A DNA stretch of 64,000 nucleotides. Source: Phyllobacterium sp. OV277 (GTDB lineage Bacteria > Pseudomonadota > Alphaproteobacteria > Rhizobiales > Rhizobiaceae). Within the stretch, counting starts at the first letter, position 1; each line of letters opens with the position of its first letter. The stretch covers positions 868,001 to 932,000 of the forward strand of contig NZ_FNIY01000002.1 of the NCBI RefSeq assembly GCF_900104355.1, given 5' to 3'. The notes beneath the pieces were generated by a model, which ran no database searches, was not told where the DNA came from, and was given only the letters and a program-made list of their open reading frames with translations. This document shows positions 18,524-28,308 of this stretch, piece by piece. A program made the position numbers and the translations under genes.

Positions 18524-19869
18524 TGGTTTCGGAAGTGCGTAACAATCCCAATGCCGTGCTGCGCGTTGAGCATCTCTCGATGAAGTTTGGTGGCCTCGTT
18601 GCCATCAATGATTTGAACTTTGAAGCCAAACGCGGGGACATTACTGCCCTGATCGGCCCGAACGGTGCGGGGAAGACCACGGTCTTCAATTGCATCACCG
18701 GTTTCTACAAGCCGACTGAGGGCATGTTGACCATGACCCGCGACAATGGCGAAACATATCTTCTGGAGCGCATGAGCGATTTCGTCATCACCAAGAAGGC
18801 GAAGGTGGCGCGTACATTCCAGAATATCCGGTTGTTCTCGGGTTTGACGGTTCTGGAAAATCTTCTGGTTGCCCAGCACAATCCGCTGATGTTGTCATCG
18901 GGCTATACGATTCTCGGTCTTCTCGGCTTTCCGACCTATAAGAAGGCCGCTGCGGACGCGATCGAAAAGGCTCGCTTCTGGCTGGAAAAGATCAATCTGG
19001 TTGACCGCGCCGATGATCCTGCGGGCGATCTGCCCTATGGTGCGCAGCGGCGTCTCGAGATTGCCCGTGCCATGTGTACGGATCCCGAGCTTCTCTGCCT
19101 GGATGAACCTGCAGCGGGCCTCAATGCGCGTGAATCGGCGGAGCTTAATCAGCTCCTGCTGAATATCCGCAAAGAGACCGGAACATCCATCATCCTGATC
19201 GAGCATGACATGTCGGTGGTGATGGAAATCTCCGATCACGTCATCGTTCTGGAGTATGGCACCAAGATTTCCGACGGTACGCCTGAAACGGTTAAGAACG
19301 ATCCGAAGGTTATTGCGGCTTATCTCGGTGTCGAGGACGAAGAGGTCGTCGAACTGATCGAGCACGCTGCGGCAACCGGCAGTGATGACATCACGGCAGC
19401 GGTTGATCTGTTGTCGACCGAAGCCATCCACGAAATCGAAGTGACCCATGCGGAACCATCCGCTGCGCCGCTCATATCCACGCCTGCAACGAAAGCGGCA
19501 AAGGCAGCGCCAGCCAAACCGGCCACTGCCAAAGCACCTGCGAAAGCAAAGACGGTTGCGAAGCCTGTTGATCCAGCCATCAAGGCGGGAGCAACATCCA
19601 ATGCACTCGCCGCGCCGCGCGGTGGCAAGCCGGACAGTCTGATTGTGATCAAAGGGATTGGTCCGGTTAACGAGCGTAAGCTCAACGAACATGGTATTTT
19701 CCACTTCGACCAGATTGCCGCGTGGAAGAAAGCCGATGTGATCGCGGCCGAAGCCTATCTTGCCTTTGACGGGCGTATCGCACGCGAAGACTGGATCGGT
19801 CAGGCCAAGAAGCTTGCTAAAGAAAGCCAGATTAAACCGGCTGCGAAAAAGACCGGAGGGGCTAAGTAA
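18523..19869 (+). CDS. livG: LivG ATPase fused to a C-terminal helix-hairpin-helix domain
   Basis: One of two ATPases that drive the liv importer. Residues 10-270 are a complete LivG: Walker A GPNGAGKTT (45-53), signature PYGAQRR (171-177), Walker B LCLDEP (191-196) and the switch histidine in IEHDM (226-230). LivG is normally about 255-290 residues; this one has 448. Residues 290-365 are an Ala/Pro/Lys linker. Residues 370-434 form a small helical domain (VIKGIGPVNERKLNEHGI, then FDGRIAREDWIGQAKKLA) of helix-hairpin-helix type. The reading frame is uninterrupted and meets livF by a one-base overlap, so the fusion is real. Confidence 0.93.
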   Translation: MVSEVRNNPNAVLRVEHLSMKFGGLVAINDLNFEAKRGDITALIGPNGAGKTTVFNCITGFYKPTEGMLTMTRDNGETYLLERMSDFVITKKAKVARTFQNIRLFSGLTVLENLLVAQHNPLMLSSGYTILGLLGFPTYKKAAADAIEKARFWLEKINLVDRADDPAGDLPYGAQRRLEIARAMCTDPELLCLDEPAAGLNARESAELNQLLLNIRKETGTSIILIEHDMSVVMEISDHVIVLEYGTKISDGTPETVKNDPKVIAAYLGVEDEEVVELIEHAAATGSDDITAAVDLLSTEAIHEIEVTHAEPSAAPLISTPATKAAKAAPAKPATAKAPAKAKTVAKPVDPAIKAGATSNALAAPRGGKPDSLIVIKGIGPVNERKLNEHGIFHFDQIAAWKKADVIAAEAYLAFDGRIAREDWIGQAKKLAKESQIKPAAKKTGGAK

Positions 19870-20618
19870 TGTCGCAAACACAACCTCTTCCGAAATCCGG
19901 AGCCCTTCTCAGCATCGAGAATGTTGAAACCTACTACGGCAATATCCGTGCGCTCAGCGGTGTCAGCGTCCATGCGGATGCGGGAGAAATCGTCACGCTG
20001 ATCGGCGCCAATGGTGCCGGCAAGTCGACGCTGATGATGACCATTTTCGGCATGCCGCGTGCCCGCACCGGCCGTGTGATGTTCGACGGCAGGGATATTA
20101 CGCAAATGCCGACGCATGAGATCGCGCGCTTGCGTATTGCCCAGTCGCCGGAAGGCCGCCGCATTTTCCCGCGCATGACCGTGCAGGAAAATCTGCAGAT
20201 GGGTGCCAGCCTCGATAATCTGGAATTTTATGACGAGGACGTGCGCAAGGTCTTTGAGCTGTTTCCGCGATTGAAGGAGCGTATCAATCAGCGTGGCGGC
20301 ACCTTGTCGGGCGGTGAGCAGCAGATGCTGGCCATTGGCCGGGCATTGATGGCGCGCCCGCGTTTGCTCCTGCTGGACGAACCATCGCTTGGCCTTGCAC
20401 CTTTGATCATCAAGCATATTTTCGAGGCGATCAAGGAATTGAACAGGTCGACGGGTCTCACCGTGTTTCTGGTTGAGCAGAACGCCTTCGGCGCGTTGAA
20501 GCTGGCGGACCGCGGCTATGTGATGGTCAATGGCATCGTGACGATGAGTGGATCGAGCAAAGATCTTCTCGCCAATCCGGAAGTGCGCGCAGCCTATCTT
20601 GAAGGCGGACGTCACTAA
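19869..20618 (+). CDS. livF: Branched-chain amino acid ABC transporter ATPase LivF
   Basis: Second ATPase of the liv importer, of usual length (249). Walker A GANGAGKST at about 45, signature LSGGEQQMLAIGRALMARP near 148, Walker B LLLLDEPSLGL and switch FLVEQN are all intact; MPTHEIARLRIAQSPEGRRIF is a typical LivF stretch. Its ATG overlaps the livG stop codon. It is translationally coupled to livG. Confidence 0.96.
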   Translation: MSQTQPLPKSGALLSIENVETYYGNIRALSGVSVHADAGEIVTLIGANGAGKSTLMMTIFGMPRARTGRVMFDGRDITQMPTHEIARLRIAQSPEGRRIFPRMTVQENLQMGASLDNLEFYDEDVRKVFELFPRLKERINQRGGTLSGGEQQMLAIGRALMARPRLLLLDEPSLGLAPLIIKHIFEAIKELNRSTGLTVFLVEQNAFGALKLADRGYVMVNGIVTMSGSSKDLLANPEVRAAYLEGGRH

Positions 20619-20680
20619 CAAGAATAGGACCGGCTTTCCAGCGGGTCTGGGAAGTCCGGTGCTGCAAGGGGAACATTGCC

Positions 20681-21034
20681 ATGCAAGGCATTCTGTACGA
20701 AGAATCCTCACTCTGGCTGTTTGTGCTGGTGACCTGCCTCATGGGGGGCTGGGCCGCATGGATGGCGGGACGGGCGTGCGCCAAGACGTGGCGCTCCTAT
20801 ACGATCCTGATTTTCTACATGCTGCTTCTGGGCGTTGCCGTACGCTTCATTCATTTTGCCCTGTTTGAGGGCACAATGGTGACATTGCACTATTACGTCA
20901 TCGATACCATCGTGCTGATTATCATCGGCACATTGGGCTATCGCTACACCCGCACAAACCAGATGGTTCAGCAATATCATTGGCTCTATGAAAAAGTTTC
21001 TCCCTTCTCGTTCAAGGACAGAACAGGGGTCTAA
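20681..21034 (+). CDS. Conserved small membrane protein of the liv locus
   Basis: A 117-residue protein with three hydrophobic segments (about 10-30, 40-62 and 68-86) and a polar C-terminal tail with an aromatic QQYHWLYEKVSPF stretch. I believe it belongs to the uncharacterised DUF6867 group found beside alphaproteobacterial liv genes, but I cannot verify that. A GGGGAA site supports the start. It sits between livF and the binding protein genes on the same strand, so a role with the transporter is plausible; no function is known. Confidence 0.75.
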   Translation: MQGILYEESSLWLFVLVTCLMGGWAAWMAGRACAKTWRSYTILIFYMLLLGVAVRFIHFALFEGTMVTLHYYVIDTIVLIIIGTLGYRYTRTNQMVQQYHWLYEKVSPFSFKDRTGV

Positions 21035-21161
21035 TCAATCTCGCTGACGCGAAATGAATCAGCGTGACAACCGCCGGAAAATCGGCAAATGTGGTCTTCA
21101 AGCGATGGGAAAATCCTATCGTTAGGGGTTTCGTAAGTACCTAGAAAATGGGAGTTTTCAA

Positions 21162-22277
21162 ATGAAGAAGTCACTGTTCTCGAGTGTTGCCGTTGCAGCA
21201 ATGCTCGCTTTGGGCGGTCATGCCTATGCTGATCTTCTGGTCGGTATCGGCGCTCCGTTGACCGGCCCGAACGCCGCTTATGGCGCGCAGATTCAGAAGG
21301 GTGCAGAAGCGGCTGCAGAAGTCGTAAATGCTGCTGGCGGCGTTAATGGCGAAAAGATCAAATTCGTTCTCGGCGACGACGTTTCCGATGCCAAGCAGGG
21401 TGTTTCCGTTGCCAACAAGTTCGCAGCCGATGGCGTCAAGTTCGTTATTGGTCACTTCAACTCCGGTGTTTCCATTCCTGCATCAGAAGTCTATGCGGAA
21501 AACGGCATCGTTGAAGTAACGCCTGCTGCAACCAATCCTGTTTTCACCGAACGCGGCCTGTGGAACACATTCCGCACATGCGGTCGTGATGATCAGCAGG
21601 GTGCCATTGCCGGTGCCTATATTGCCGAGCATTTCAAAGACGCGAAGATCGCCGTTATTCACGACAAGACGCCTTATGGTCAGGGCCTTGCCGATGAAAC
21701 CAAGAAGGCGATTGAAGCAAAGGGCCTGAAGCCAGTCCTTTATGAAGGCGTCAATGTTGGCGACAAGGATTTCTCGGCACTCATCGCCAAGGCGAAACAG
21801 GCCGGTGTTACCGTTCTTTATTGGGGTGGCCTGCACACCGAAGCTGGTCTGATTATCCGCCAGCTGGCTGATCAGGGTCTCAAGGTCAAGTTCATCTCGG
21901 GCGATGGCATTGTAACCAACGAGCTTGCCGCGATTGCCGGTGACGCCGTTGTCGGTACACTGAATACGTTCGGTCCCGATCCACGCACCAACCCAGCCAA
22001 TAAGGAACTGGTTGATAAGTTCCGTAAGGCCGGTTTCGAGCCTGAAGCCTACACGCTTTATTCCTATGCGGCCCTGCAGTCTATCGTTGGAGCGGCAACC
22101 GCTGCAAAGTCGAATGATCCTCAGGCCGTTGCCAAGGCTCTGAAGGAAAAGGGCCCGTTCAAGTCGGTTCTCGGCGATATTTCCTTCGACGAGAAGGGCG
22201 ATCCAAAGCTTCCAGGTTACGTTATGTATGAATGGAAGAAGGACAAGGACGGCAAGTACACTTACGTTCAGCAGTAA
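21162..22277 (+). CDS. livJ: Branched-chain amino acid ABC transporter substrate-binding protein (copy 1)
   Basis: Periplasmic Leu/Ile/Val-type binding protein feeding LivHMGF. The 371-residue protein has a signal peptide of 23 residues (cleavage after HAYA), then the type I periplasmic-binding fold: [45 protein letters not shown] and [26 protein letters not shown] site precedes it and a strong terminator follows. The usual abundance of binding proteins fits a separate promoter in the 127-base gap upstream. Confidence 0.94.
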   Translation: MKKSLFSSVAVAAMLALGGHAYADLLVGIGAPLTGPNAAYGAQIQKGAEAAAEVVNAAGGVNGEKIKFVLGDDVSDAKQGVSVANKFAADGVKFVIGHFNSGVSIPASEVYAENGIVEVTPAATNPVFTERGLWNTFRTCGRDDQQGAIAGAYIAEHFKDAKIAVIHDKTPYGQGLADETKKAIEAKGLKPVLYEGVNVGDKDFSALIAKAKQAGVTVLYWGGLHTEAGLIIRQLADQGLKVKFISGDGIVTNELAAIAGDAVVGTLNTFGPDPRTNPANKELVDKFRKAGFEPEAYTLYSYAALQSIVGAATAAKSNDPQAVAKALKEKGPFKSVLGDISFDEKGDPKLPGYVMYEWKKDKDGKYTYVQQ

Positions 22278-22304
22278 GCCTTTCCGATCTCTATATAGAT
22301 GCGA

Positions 22305-22336
22305 AATGCCCGGCCCTTGTGCCGGGCATTTTGTTT
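22305..22336 (+). terminator. Terminator after the first binding-protein gene
   Basis: Perfect 10-bp stem AATGCCCGGC (22305-22314) / GCCGGGCATT (22321-22330), 6-base loop, followed by TTGTTTT. Confidence 0.85.
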
Positions 22337-22452
22337 TGGACATTTGAGTTCGCTGTGCGCACTATGTGTCGTGTGCAACGCAATAAATGTTGCGCATTGA
22401 AGATTTTGCCTTCTCTTTTGATGTTATTTTCAGGCGCAGGGGGAGCCGTTGC

Positions 22453-23568
22453 ATGAAATCATTGTCACTACAGGGCGTTGCGGTCGCTATTACGCTTATG
22501 CTGGCCAGTCAGGCGCATGCGGACATTCTGGTCGGCATTGGTGCGCCACTGACCGGTCCTAATGCGGCTTTTGGCGCACAGATGCGCAAGGGTGCCGAGA
22601 TGGCATTCGAGGAGATCAATGCGGCTGGAGGCATTAATGGTGAAAAGGTCACTCTAACCTTTGGCGATGACGCATCCGATCCGAAGCAGGGCGTTTCCAT
22701 TGCCAATAAATTTGCGGCGGATGGCGTCAAATTTGTCATTGGGCATTACAATTCCGGCGTATCCATTCCCGCTTCGGATGTTTATGCCGAGAATGGCATT
22801 CTTCAGGTAACGCCCGCTTCGACCAATCCCAATTTCACCGAGCGCGGACTGTGGAATGCTTTCCGCATCTGTGGGCGCGACGATCAGCAGGGTGTGGTGG
22901 CTGGTGCCTATATTGCCGAGCATTTCAAGGATGCCAAAGTCGCCATTGTTCACGACAAGACACCCTATGGCGAAGGACTTGCCAATGAAACGAAGAAGGC
23001 CCTCAATGCCCATGGCATGACGGAGGTCCTGTTCGAGGGCGTGCATGCGGGCGACAAGGACTATTCGGCTCTTGTTTCCAAGGCGAAGGAAAATGGTGTT
23101 ACCTTGCTCTATTGGGGCGGTCTGCATACGGAGGCCGGACTGATTATCCGGCAACTCGCCGATCAGGGCCTGAAAGTGCAGTTCATGTCGGGTGCCGCCA
23201 TCGTGTCCAATGAACTGGCAGCAATTGCCGGTGATGCCATTGCGGGCACACTCAACACCTTCGGCCCCGACCCGCGCAACAATCCTGCCAATGACGAACT
23301 GGTCAAGAAATTCCGTGCGACAGGCTTCGAACCGGAGGCCTTTACGCTCTACACCTATGGTGCGGCGCAGGCGATTGCCGCAGCCGCTACGGCAGTCAAA
23401 TCAAACGATCCGGAAGCAGTCGCCAAGGCGTTGAAAGCCAATGGTCCCTTCAAGACCGTTCTGGGTGATCTCGCCTTTGACGAGAAGGGGGACCCGAAGT
23501 TTCCCGGCTATGTAATGTATGAATGGAAAAAGGGGCCGGATGGCAAGTACACTTACTTCCAGCAATGA
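22453..23568 (+). CDS. Branched-chain amino acid ABC transporter substrate-binding protein (copy 2)
   Basis: A tandem paralogue of the preceding gene with the same length (371) and an alignable sequence throughout, about three quarters identical by eye. It has a signal peptide ending QAHA, then [19 protein letters not shown]. Differences cluster in residues such as [11 protein letters not shown] versus [11 protein letters not shown] near the ligand cleft, so specificity may differ. ATG 22453 has a GGGGGAG site. Separate terminators and a 175-base gap suggest independent control. Confidence 0.93.
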   Translation: MKSLSLQGVAVAITLMLASQAHADILVGIGAPLTGPNAAFGAQMRKGAEMAFEEINAAGGINGEKVTLTFGDDASDPKQGVSIANKFAADGVKFVIGHYNSGVSIPASDVYAENGILQVTPASTNPNFTERGLWNAFRICGRDDQQGVVAGAYIAEHFKDAKVAIVHDKTPYGEGLANETKKALNAHGMTEVLFEGVHAGDKDYSALVSKAKENGVTLLYWGGLHTEAGLIIRQLADQGLKVQFMSGAAIVSNELAAIAGDAIAGTLNTFGPDPRNNPANDELVKKFRATGFEPEAFTLYTYGAAQAIAAAATAVKSNDPEAVAKALKANGPFKTVLGDLAFDEKGDPKFPGYVMYEWKKGPDGKYTYFQQ

Positions 23569-23589
23569 GTTTTCGCCTCGACACAATCA

Positions 23590-23637
23590 GTGAAATAGCT
23601 GTCCAAATGTGGGGCATTTTGCCGTTGGACATTTCAC
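23590..23637 (+). terminator. Long hairpin after the second binding-protein gene
   Basis: GTGAAA and TGTCCAA (23590-23606) pair with TTGGACA and TTTCAC (23625-23637), with a 4-base bulge. It lacks a T tract, so it may act as a 3' stabiliser rather than a terminator. Confidence 0.45.
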
Positions 23638-23738
23638 TATCTTGTGATCAATATGCATTGTTTGCAGTGCAGCAATCACCCCGCCCAGCATGGGTTTCAT
23701 CGCTCATATTGCGTCTATAAGATTTCGGAGTTTTCGCT

Positions 23739-26700
23739 TTGCCTATCAAGAAAATCCTCGTCGCCAATCGATCAGAAATTGCCATCCGTGTTTTCCGTGC
23801 CGCCAACGAGCTTGGCATGAAAACCGTGGCGATATGGGCAGAGGAAGACAAGCTGGCGCTGCACCGCTTTAAGGCGGATGAATCCTATCAGGTTGGGCGT
23901 GGACCGCATCTTGCCAAGGATATGGGGCCGATTGAAAGCTACCTGTCGATTGAGGAAATCATCCGCGTGGCAAAGCTATCAGGCGCGGATGCCATCCATC
24001 CGGGCTATGGGTTGCTTTCCGAAAGTCCGGAGTTTGCCGAGGCGTGCGGCGAAGCCGGGATCATATTCATTGGGCCGAAGCCCGAAACCATGCGCCGCCT
24101 AGGCAACAAGGTTGCGGCGCGTAATCTGGCTATCGAGATCGGCGTTCCGGTTGTCCCGGCAACGGAACCGCTGCCTGACGATATGGACGAGGTGAAGAAG
24201 CTGGCCGAAACAATCGGCTATCCCGTGATGCTGAAAGCGTCGTGGGGCGGCGGCGGTCGCGGCATGCGCGCCATTTTCTCGCCTGACGATATTGCCCGTG
24301 AGGTAACCGAGGGCAAGCGCGAGGCGAAGGCCGCTTTCGGCAAGGATGAAGTCTATCTGGAAAAGCTGGTGCAGCGGGCGCGCCATGTCGAGGTACAAAT
24401 TCTCGGTGATACCCATGGCAATGCGGTGCACCTGTTTGAGCGCGACTGCTCAATCCAGCGGCGCAACCAGAAAGTTGTCGAGCGCGCTCCAGCACCTTAC
24501 CTCAACGAGGCGCAGCGCAAGGAGATCGCGGATTACGGTCTGAAGATCGCCAAGGAAACCAGTTATATCGGTGCGGGTACAATCGAATTCCTCATGGATT
24601 CCGACACGGACCAGTTCTATTTCATCGAGGTCAATCCACGCATTCAGGTTGAGCATACGGTCACCGAGGAAGTTACCGGCATCGATATCGTCAAGGCGCA
24701 GATCCGTATTCTCGAAGGCGCCACCATTGGCACGCCGGAATCTGGTGTTCCTGCCCAGAAAGACATCAAACTGAACGGCCATGCCTTGCAGTGCCGTATC
24801 ACCACGGAAGACCCTGAGCAGAATTTCATTCCGGATTACGGCCGTATCACTGCCTATCGTGGCGCGACAGGCTTCGGTATCCGGCTTGACGGCGGCACAG
24901 CCTATTCCGGTGCGGTTATCACCCGCTATTACGATCCGCTTCTGGAAAAGATTACCGCCTGGTCGCCAACCGCGGATGAAACAATCCAGCGTATGCACCG
25001 CGCCCTGCGCGAGTTCCGTATTCGCGGTGTTGCCACCAATCTGACCTTCCTCGAAGCCATCATTACCCACCCGAAATTCGCCGATAACAGCTATACGACG
25101 AAGTTCATTGACACGACGCCTGAGCTGTTCGAGCAGGTGAAGCGGCAGGACCGTGCCACCAAGCTTCTGACCTATCTGGCCGATGTGACTGTCAATGGCC
25201 ATCCGGAAACCAAGGGCCGTGCGACACCACCGGAAGAGGCGGCGCTGCCACGGGTGCCATTTATCGAAACGCCTATTCCCGATGGTACCAAGCAGCTTCT
25301 CGATCAGCTTGGACCAAAGAAGTTCGGCGAGTGGATGCGCAATGAAAAGCGCGCGCTGTTTACTGATACCACCATGCGTGACGGCCATCAGTCCCTGCTG
25401 GCAACACGCGTGCGCACGTTTGATATTGCCCGGGTGGCAGGCACCTATGCGCGTGCTTTGCCGCAGCTTTTCTCGCTGGAATGCTGGGGCGGCGCGACGT
25501 TCGATGTCTCCATGCGCTTTCTGACTGAAGATCCGTGGGAGCGGCTTGCCGAAGTGCGGGAAGCTGCGCCGAATATCCTGCTGCAGATGCTTTTGCGCGG
25601 TGCCAATGGTGTTGGTTACAAGAGCTATCCTGACAATGTGGTCAAGTATTTCGTGCAGCAGGCCGCGCGTAGCGGTGTTGATGTATTCCGCGTTTTCGAC
25701 AGTCTCAACTGGGTCGAGAATATGCGTGTCACCATGGATGCGGTGCTGGAAGAGAACAAGCTCTGTGAAGCTTCCATCTGTTATACCGGCGATATCCTGA
25801 ACTCGGCCCGGCCGCAGTATGATCTGAAATATTACACCGGTCTGGCGCAGGAAGTCGAAAAGGCCGGGGCGCACATTATCGCCATCAAGGACATGGCTGG
25901 TCTGCTGAAACCGGGTGCTGCAAAGGTATTGTTTAAGGCACTGCGCGAGGCAACCGATCTGCCATTGCATTTCCATACCCATGACACGTCAGGTATCTCA
26001 GCGGCGACAGTGCTTGCCGCTGTGGATGCAGGCGTTGATGTGGTTGACGCCGCCATGGATGCTCTATCGGGCAATACCTCACAGCCATGCCTTGGCTCGA
26101 TTGTCGAGGCGCTCAAGGGTACGGAGCGCGATCCCGGCCTTGATCCGGAATGGATTCGTCGCATTTCGTTCTATTGGGAAGCGGTGCGTACACAATATGC
26201 GGCGTTTGAAAGCGATCTGAAGGGCCCGGCGTCGGAAGTCTATCTGCACGAAATGCCGGGAGGCCAGTTTACCAATCTGAAAGAACAGGCGCGCTCGCTC
26301 GGCCTTGAGACGCGCTGGCATGAGGTGGCGCAGGCCTATGCCGACGTCAACCAGATGTTCGGCGATATCGTCAAGGTTACGCCCTCGTCGAAGGTTGTCG
26401 GCGACATGGCGCTGATGATGGTCAGTCAGGACCTGTCGGTTGCGGATGTGAAGAACCCGGATAAGGATATTTCCTTCCCCGACTCCGTCGTATCGATGAT
26501 GCGCGGCGATCTTGGCCAGCCGCCAAAGGGTTGGCCGAAGGATATCCAGAAGAAGATATTGAAAGACGAGAAGCCGTTCACAGAACGGCCCGGCTCATTG
26601 CTGGCACCGGCTGATCTGGTGGCGGAGCGTAAGGAGATCGAGGAGAAGCTGGAACGCAAGGTCACTGACCAGGAATTCGCATCTTACCTTATGTATCCAA

Positions 26701-27194
26701 AAGTCTTTACCGACTTTGCGGTAACGCACGGGACCTATGGCCCGACAAGCGTGTTGCCGACGCATGTCTATTTCTATGGTCTGGCGCAGGAAGAGGAAGT
26801 CTTCCTCGATATTGAACGGGGCAAGACGCTGGTTGTGCGTAATCTTGCTGTGGGTGAGCCGGATGAGAAGGGCATGGTCACCGTGTTCTTCGAAATGAAC
26901 GGCCAGCCACGGCGTGTCAAAGTGCCTGACCGCACCCGTGCAAGCGGTGTTGGTATCCGGCGCAAGGCGGAACTTGGCAATGACAAGCACGTCGGCGCGC
27001 CCATGCCGGGTATTGTTTCCACCGTGGGCGTCACGGTCGGCCAGAAGGTCAATGCGGGCGACGTGCTGCTTTCCATTGAAGCCATGAAGATGGAAACAGC
27101 CTTGCGCGCCGAGCGTGATGGCACACTGGCTGAAATTCTGGTGCGTGCGGGTGACCAGATCGATGCAAAGGACCTGCTCGCCGTTTACGAGTGA
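23739..27194 (+). CDS. pyc: Pyruvate carboxylase
   Basis: Biotin- and ATP-dependent carboxylation of pyruvate to oxaloacetate, refilling the TCA cycle. The 1151-residue protein has all domains in one chain: biotin carboxylase (ILVANRSEIAIRVFRA at 5; WGGGGRGMR near 170; IEVNPRIQVEHTVTE near 295), carboxyltransferase (DTTMRDGHQSL at about 545; FHTHDTSG near 750), and a biotinyl domain with Lys1117 in EAMKMET. The start is TTG, preceded by CGGAG; PIKKILVANRSE follows, as expected for the family. It is a single gene, and the palindromic repeat lies downstream. Confidence 0.97.
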   Translation: MPIKKILVANRSEIAIRVFRAANELGMKTVAIWAEEDKLALHRFKADESYQVGRGPHLAKDMGPIESYLSIEEIIRVAKLSGADAIHPGYGLLSESPEFAEACGEAGIIFIGPKPETMRRLGNKVAARNLAIEIGVPVVPATEPLPDDMDEVKKLAETIGYPVMLKASWGGGGRGMRAIFSPDDIAREVTEGKREAKAAFGKDEVYLEKLVQRARHVEVQILGDTHGNAVHLFERDCSIQRRNQKVVERAPAPYLNEAQRKEIADYGLKIAKETSYIGAGTIEFLMDSDTDQFYFIEVNPRIQVEHTVTEEVTGIDIVKAQIRILEGATIGTPESGVPAQKDIKLNGHALQCRITTEDPEQNFIPDYGRITAYRGATGFGIRLDGGTAYSGAVITRYYDPLLEKITAWSPTADETIQRMHRALREFRIRGVATNLTFLEAIITHPKFADNSYTTKFIDTTPELFEQVKRQDRATKLLTYLADVTVNGHPETKGRATPPEEAALPRVPFIETPIPDGTKQLLDQLGPKKFGEWMRNEKRALFTDTTMRDGHQSLLATRVRTFDIARVAGTYARALPQLFSLECWGGATFDVSMRFLTEDPWERLAEVREAAPNILLQMLLRGANGVGYKSYPDNVVKYFVQQAARSGVDVFRVFDSLNWVENMRVTMDAVLEENKLCEASICYTGDILNSARPQYDLKYYTGLAQEVEKAGAHIIAIKDMAGLLKPGAAKVLFKALREATDLPLHFHTHDTSGISAATVLAAVDAGVDVVDAAMDALSGNTSQPCLGSIVEALKGTERDPGLDPEWIRRISFYWEAVRTQYAAFESDLKGPASEVYLHEMPGGQFTNLKEQARSLGLETRWHEVAQAYADVNQMFGDIVKVTPSSKVVGDMALMMVSQDLSVADVKNPDKDISFPDSVVSMMRGDLGQPPKGWPKDIQKKILKDEKPFTERPGSLLAPADLVAERKEIEEKLERKVTDQEFASYLMYPKVFTDFAVTHGTYGPTSVLPTHVYFYGLAQEEEVFLDIERGKTLVVRNLAVGEPDEKGMVTVFFEMNGQPRRVKVPDRTRASGVGIRRKAELGNDKHVGAPMPGIVSTVGVTVGQKVNAGDVLLSIEAMKMETALRAERDGTLAEILVRAGDQIDAKDLLAVYE

Positions 27195-27222
27195 GGGTGT
27201 TGAGCGATGGTGGGGTGGTGTT

Positions 27223-27373
27223 GCGTGGTTCGACAAGCTCACCATGAGGGAGATGGGTGATGAACGGGAGTCAAGTTCTGCAACTATCGTGATGGGTGAT
27301 CTTTTTGATCTGCTATCTCCAAGATTAGCGTTGCATCCTCGCTCTCCCCCATGGTGAGCTTGTCGAACCACGA
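27223..27373. repeat. Inverted repeat downstream of pyc
   Basis: Arms of 30 bases (27223-27252 and 27344-27373) around GTGGTTCGACAAGCTCACC are inverted copies with two mismatches, and weaker similarity continues outward to about 27200 and 27385. The arms enclose about 90 bases with no gene. It is a second, different palindromic element from the one before proB. It occupies most of the gene-free stretch 27195-27525; the remainder is the deoR upstream region. Confidence 0.75.
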
Positions 27374-27525
27374 ACCACCTCTCATCACCGGATATAACAC
27401 GCACACGCCCATTTGTGCACATATCGGCATAAACAGGCATTGAAAAGAAACCATATGTGCAATATGGTGCGTGCAATTACGTTCTGTGCCGAGCGCGGAA
27501 CCGTGCACTTGCAGAGCATCACCTA

Positions 27526-28308
27526 ATGACCAAAGACCTATCGCCGGATGAACGAAAAAGCATGATCCTCAAACGGGTCAATGAATCCGGCCGTGTTCTG
27601 GCAAACGCCGTTGCGGTGGAATTCGGTGTTTCGGAGGATTCCATCCGCCGCGACCTGCGCGAATTGTCAGAGGCGGGTCTCGTTCAACGCTTCCATGGCG
27701 GTGCGGCACGCAGCAGTTCAAGCTTTCGCAGCTTTCAACAGCGCGCCAAGGATGAAACCGCCGGTAAAAAGGCGATCGCCATGGCCGCGGCTGAAAGAAT
27801 TGCACCAAATTCGACAATGCTGCTGGACTCCAGCACAACGGTGCTCGAATTTGTCCGCGCTCTGCCTGTCAATCTTCAAATGCGCATCATCACCAGTTCG
27901 CCTGACATTGCCTCCGCTGCTCTCGACCATCCATTGTGTGAGGTCATTCTCCTCGGTGGGACGCTGAACCGGTTCACCCGCAGCGTTATCGGGCAGTCGC
28001 CCCTTGCCGAAGTGCAACTCATGCATGTCGATTACTGTGTGCTTGGTGCCTGCGCCATAGACGAAAGTCTGACGTTGCGCGCCGAGAACTATGAAGATGC
28101 CCATTTGAAACTGGCAATGAGCAAGGCGAGCAATGAAGTCATTCTCCTTGCGACAGCTGAAAAACTGCTCAAGCAGGCGCCCTTTGCCATTGCACCCATA
28201 TCGATCATTTCCACGCTCATCACCGATGAAACGGCCGATCCATCGATTGTTGAACGGATACGCGGTGTGGGTGTTGAAATCGTCATAGCTGACAGTCGCG
28301 GTGCGTGA
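27526..28308 (+). CDS. DeoR-family transcriptional regulator
   Basis: The 260-residue protein has an N-terminal DeoR helix-turn-helix (ERKSMILKRVNESGRVLANA, then VSEDSIRRDLRELSEAGLVQR and FHGGA) and a C-terminal sugar-phosphate-binding DeoRC domain (LDSSTTVLEFVRALP, then VILLGGTLN). The start chosen gives the usual N-terminus; its ribosome site is weak. The stop overlaps the start of the MFS gene, so the two are coupled and the regulator probably responds to a sugar-derived ligand of that transporter. Confidence 0.88.
   Translation: MTKDLSPDERKSMILKRVNESGRVLANAVAVEFGVSEDSIRRDLRELSEAGLVQRFHGGAARSSSSFRSFQQRAKDETAGKKAIAMAAAERIAPNSTMLLDSSTTVLEFVRALPVNLQMRIITSSPDIASAALDHPLCEVILLGGTLNRFTRSVIGQSPLAEVQLMHVDYCVLGACAIDESLTLRAENYEDAHLKLAMSKASNEVILLATAEKLLKQAPFAIAPISIISTLITDETADPSIVERIRGVGVEIVIADSRGA

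Noticed and set aside
24450-25982. A 510-codon open frame on the minus strand
   Set aside because: It is entirely antisense to pyc, whose domains are complete. The product has no recognisable domain, and the frame is explained by the codon bias of the plus-strand gene.
26595-27476. A 293-codon minus-strand frame running from pyc into the downstream inverted repeat
   Set aside because: Mostly antisense to pyc; it continues only because the repeat lacks stops in that frame.
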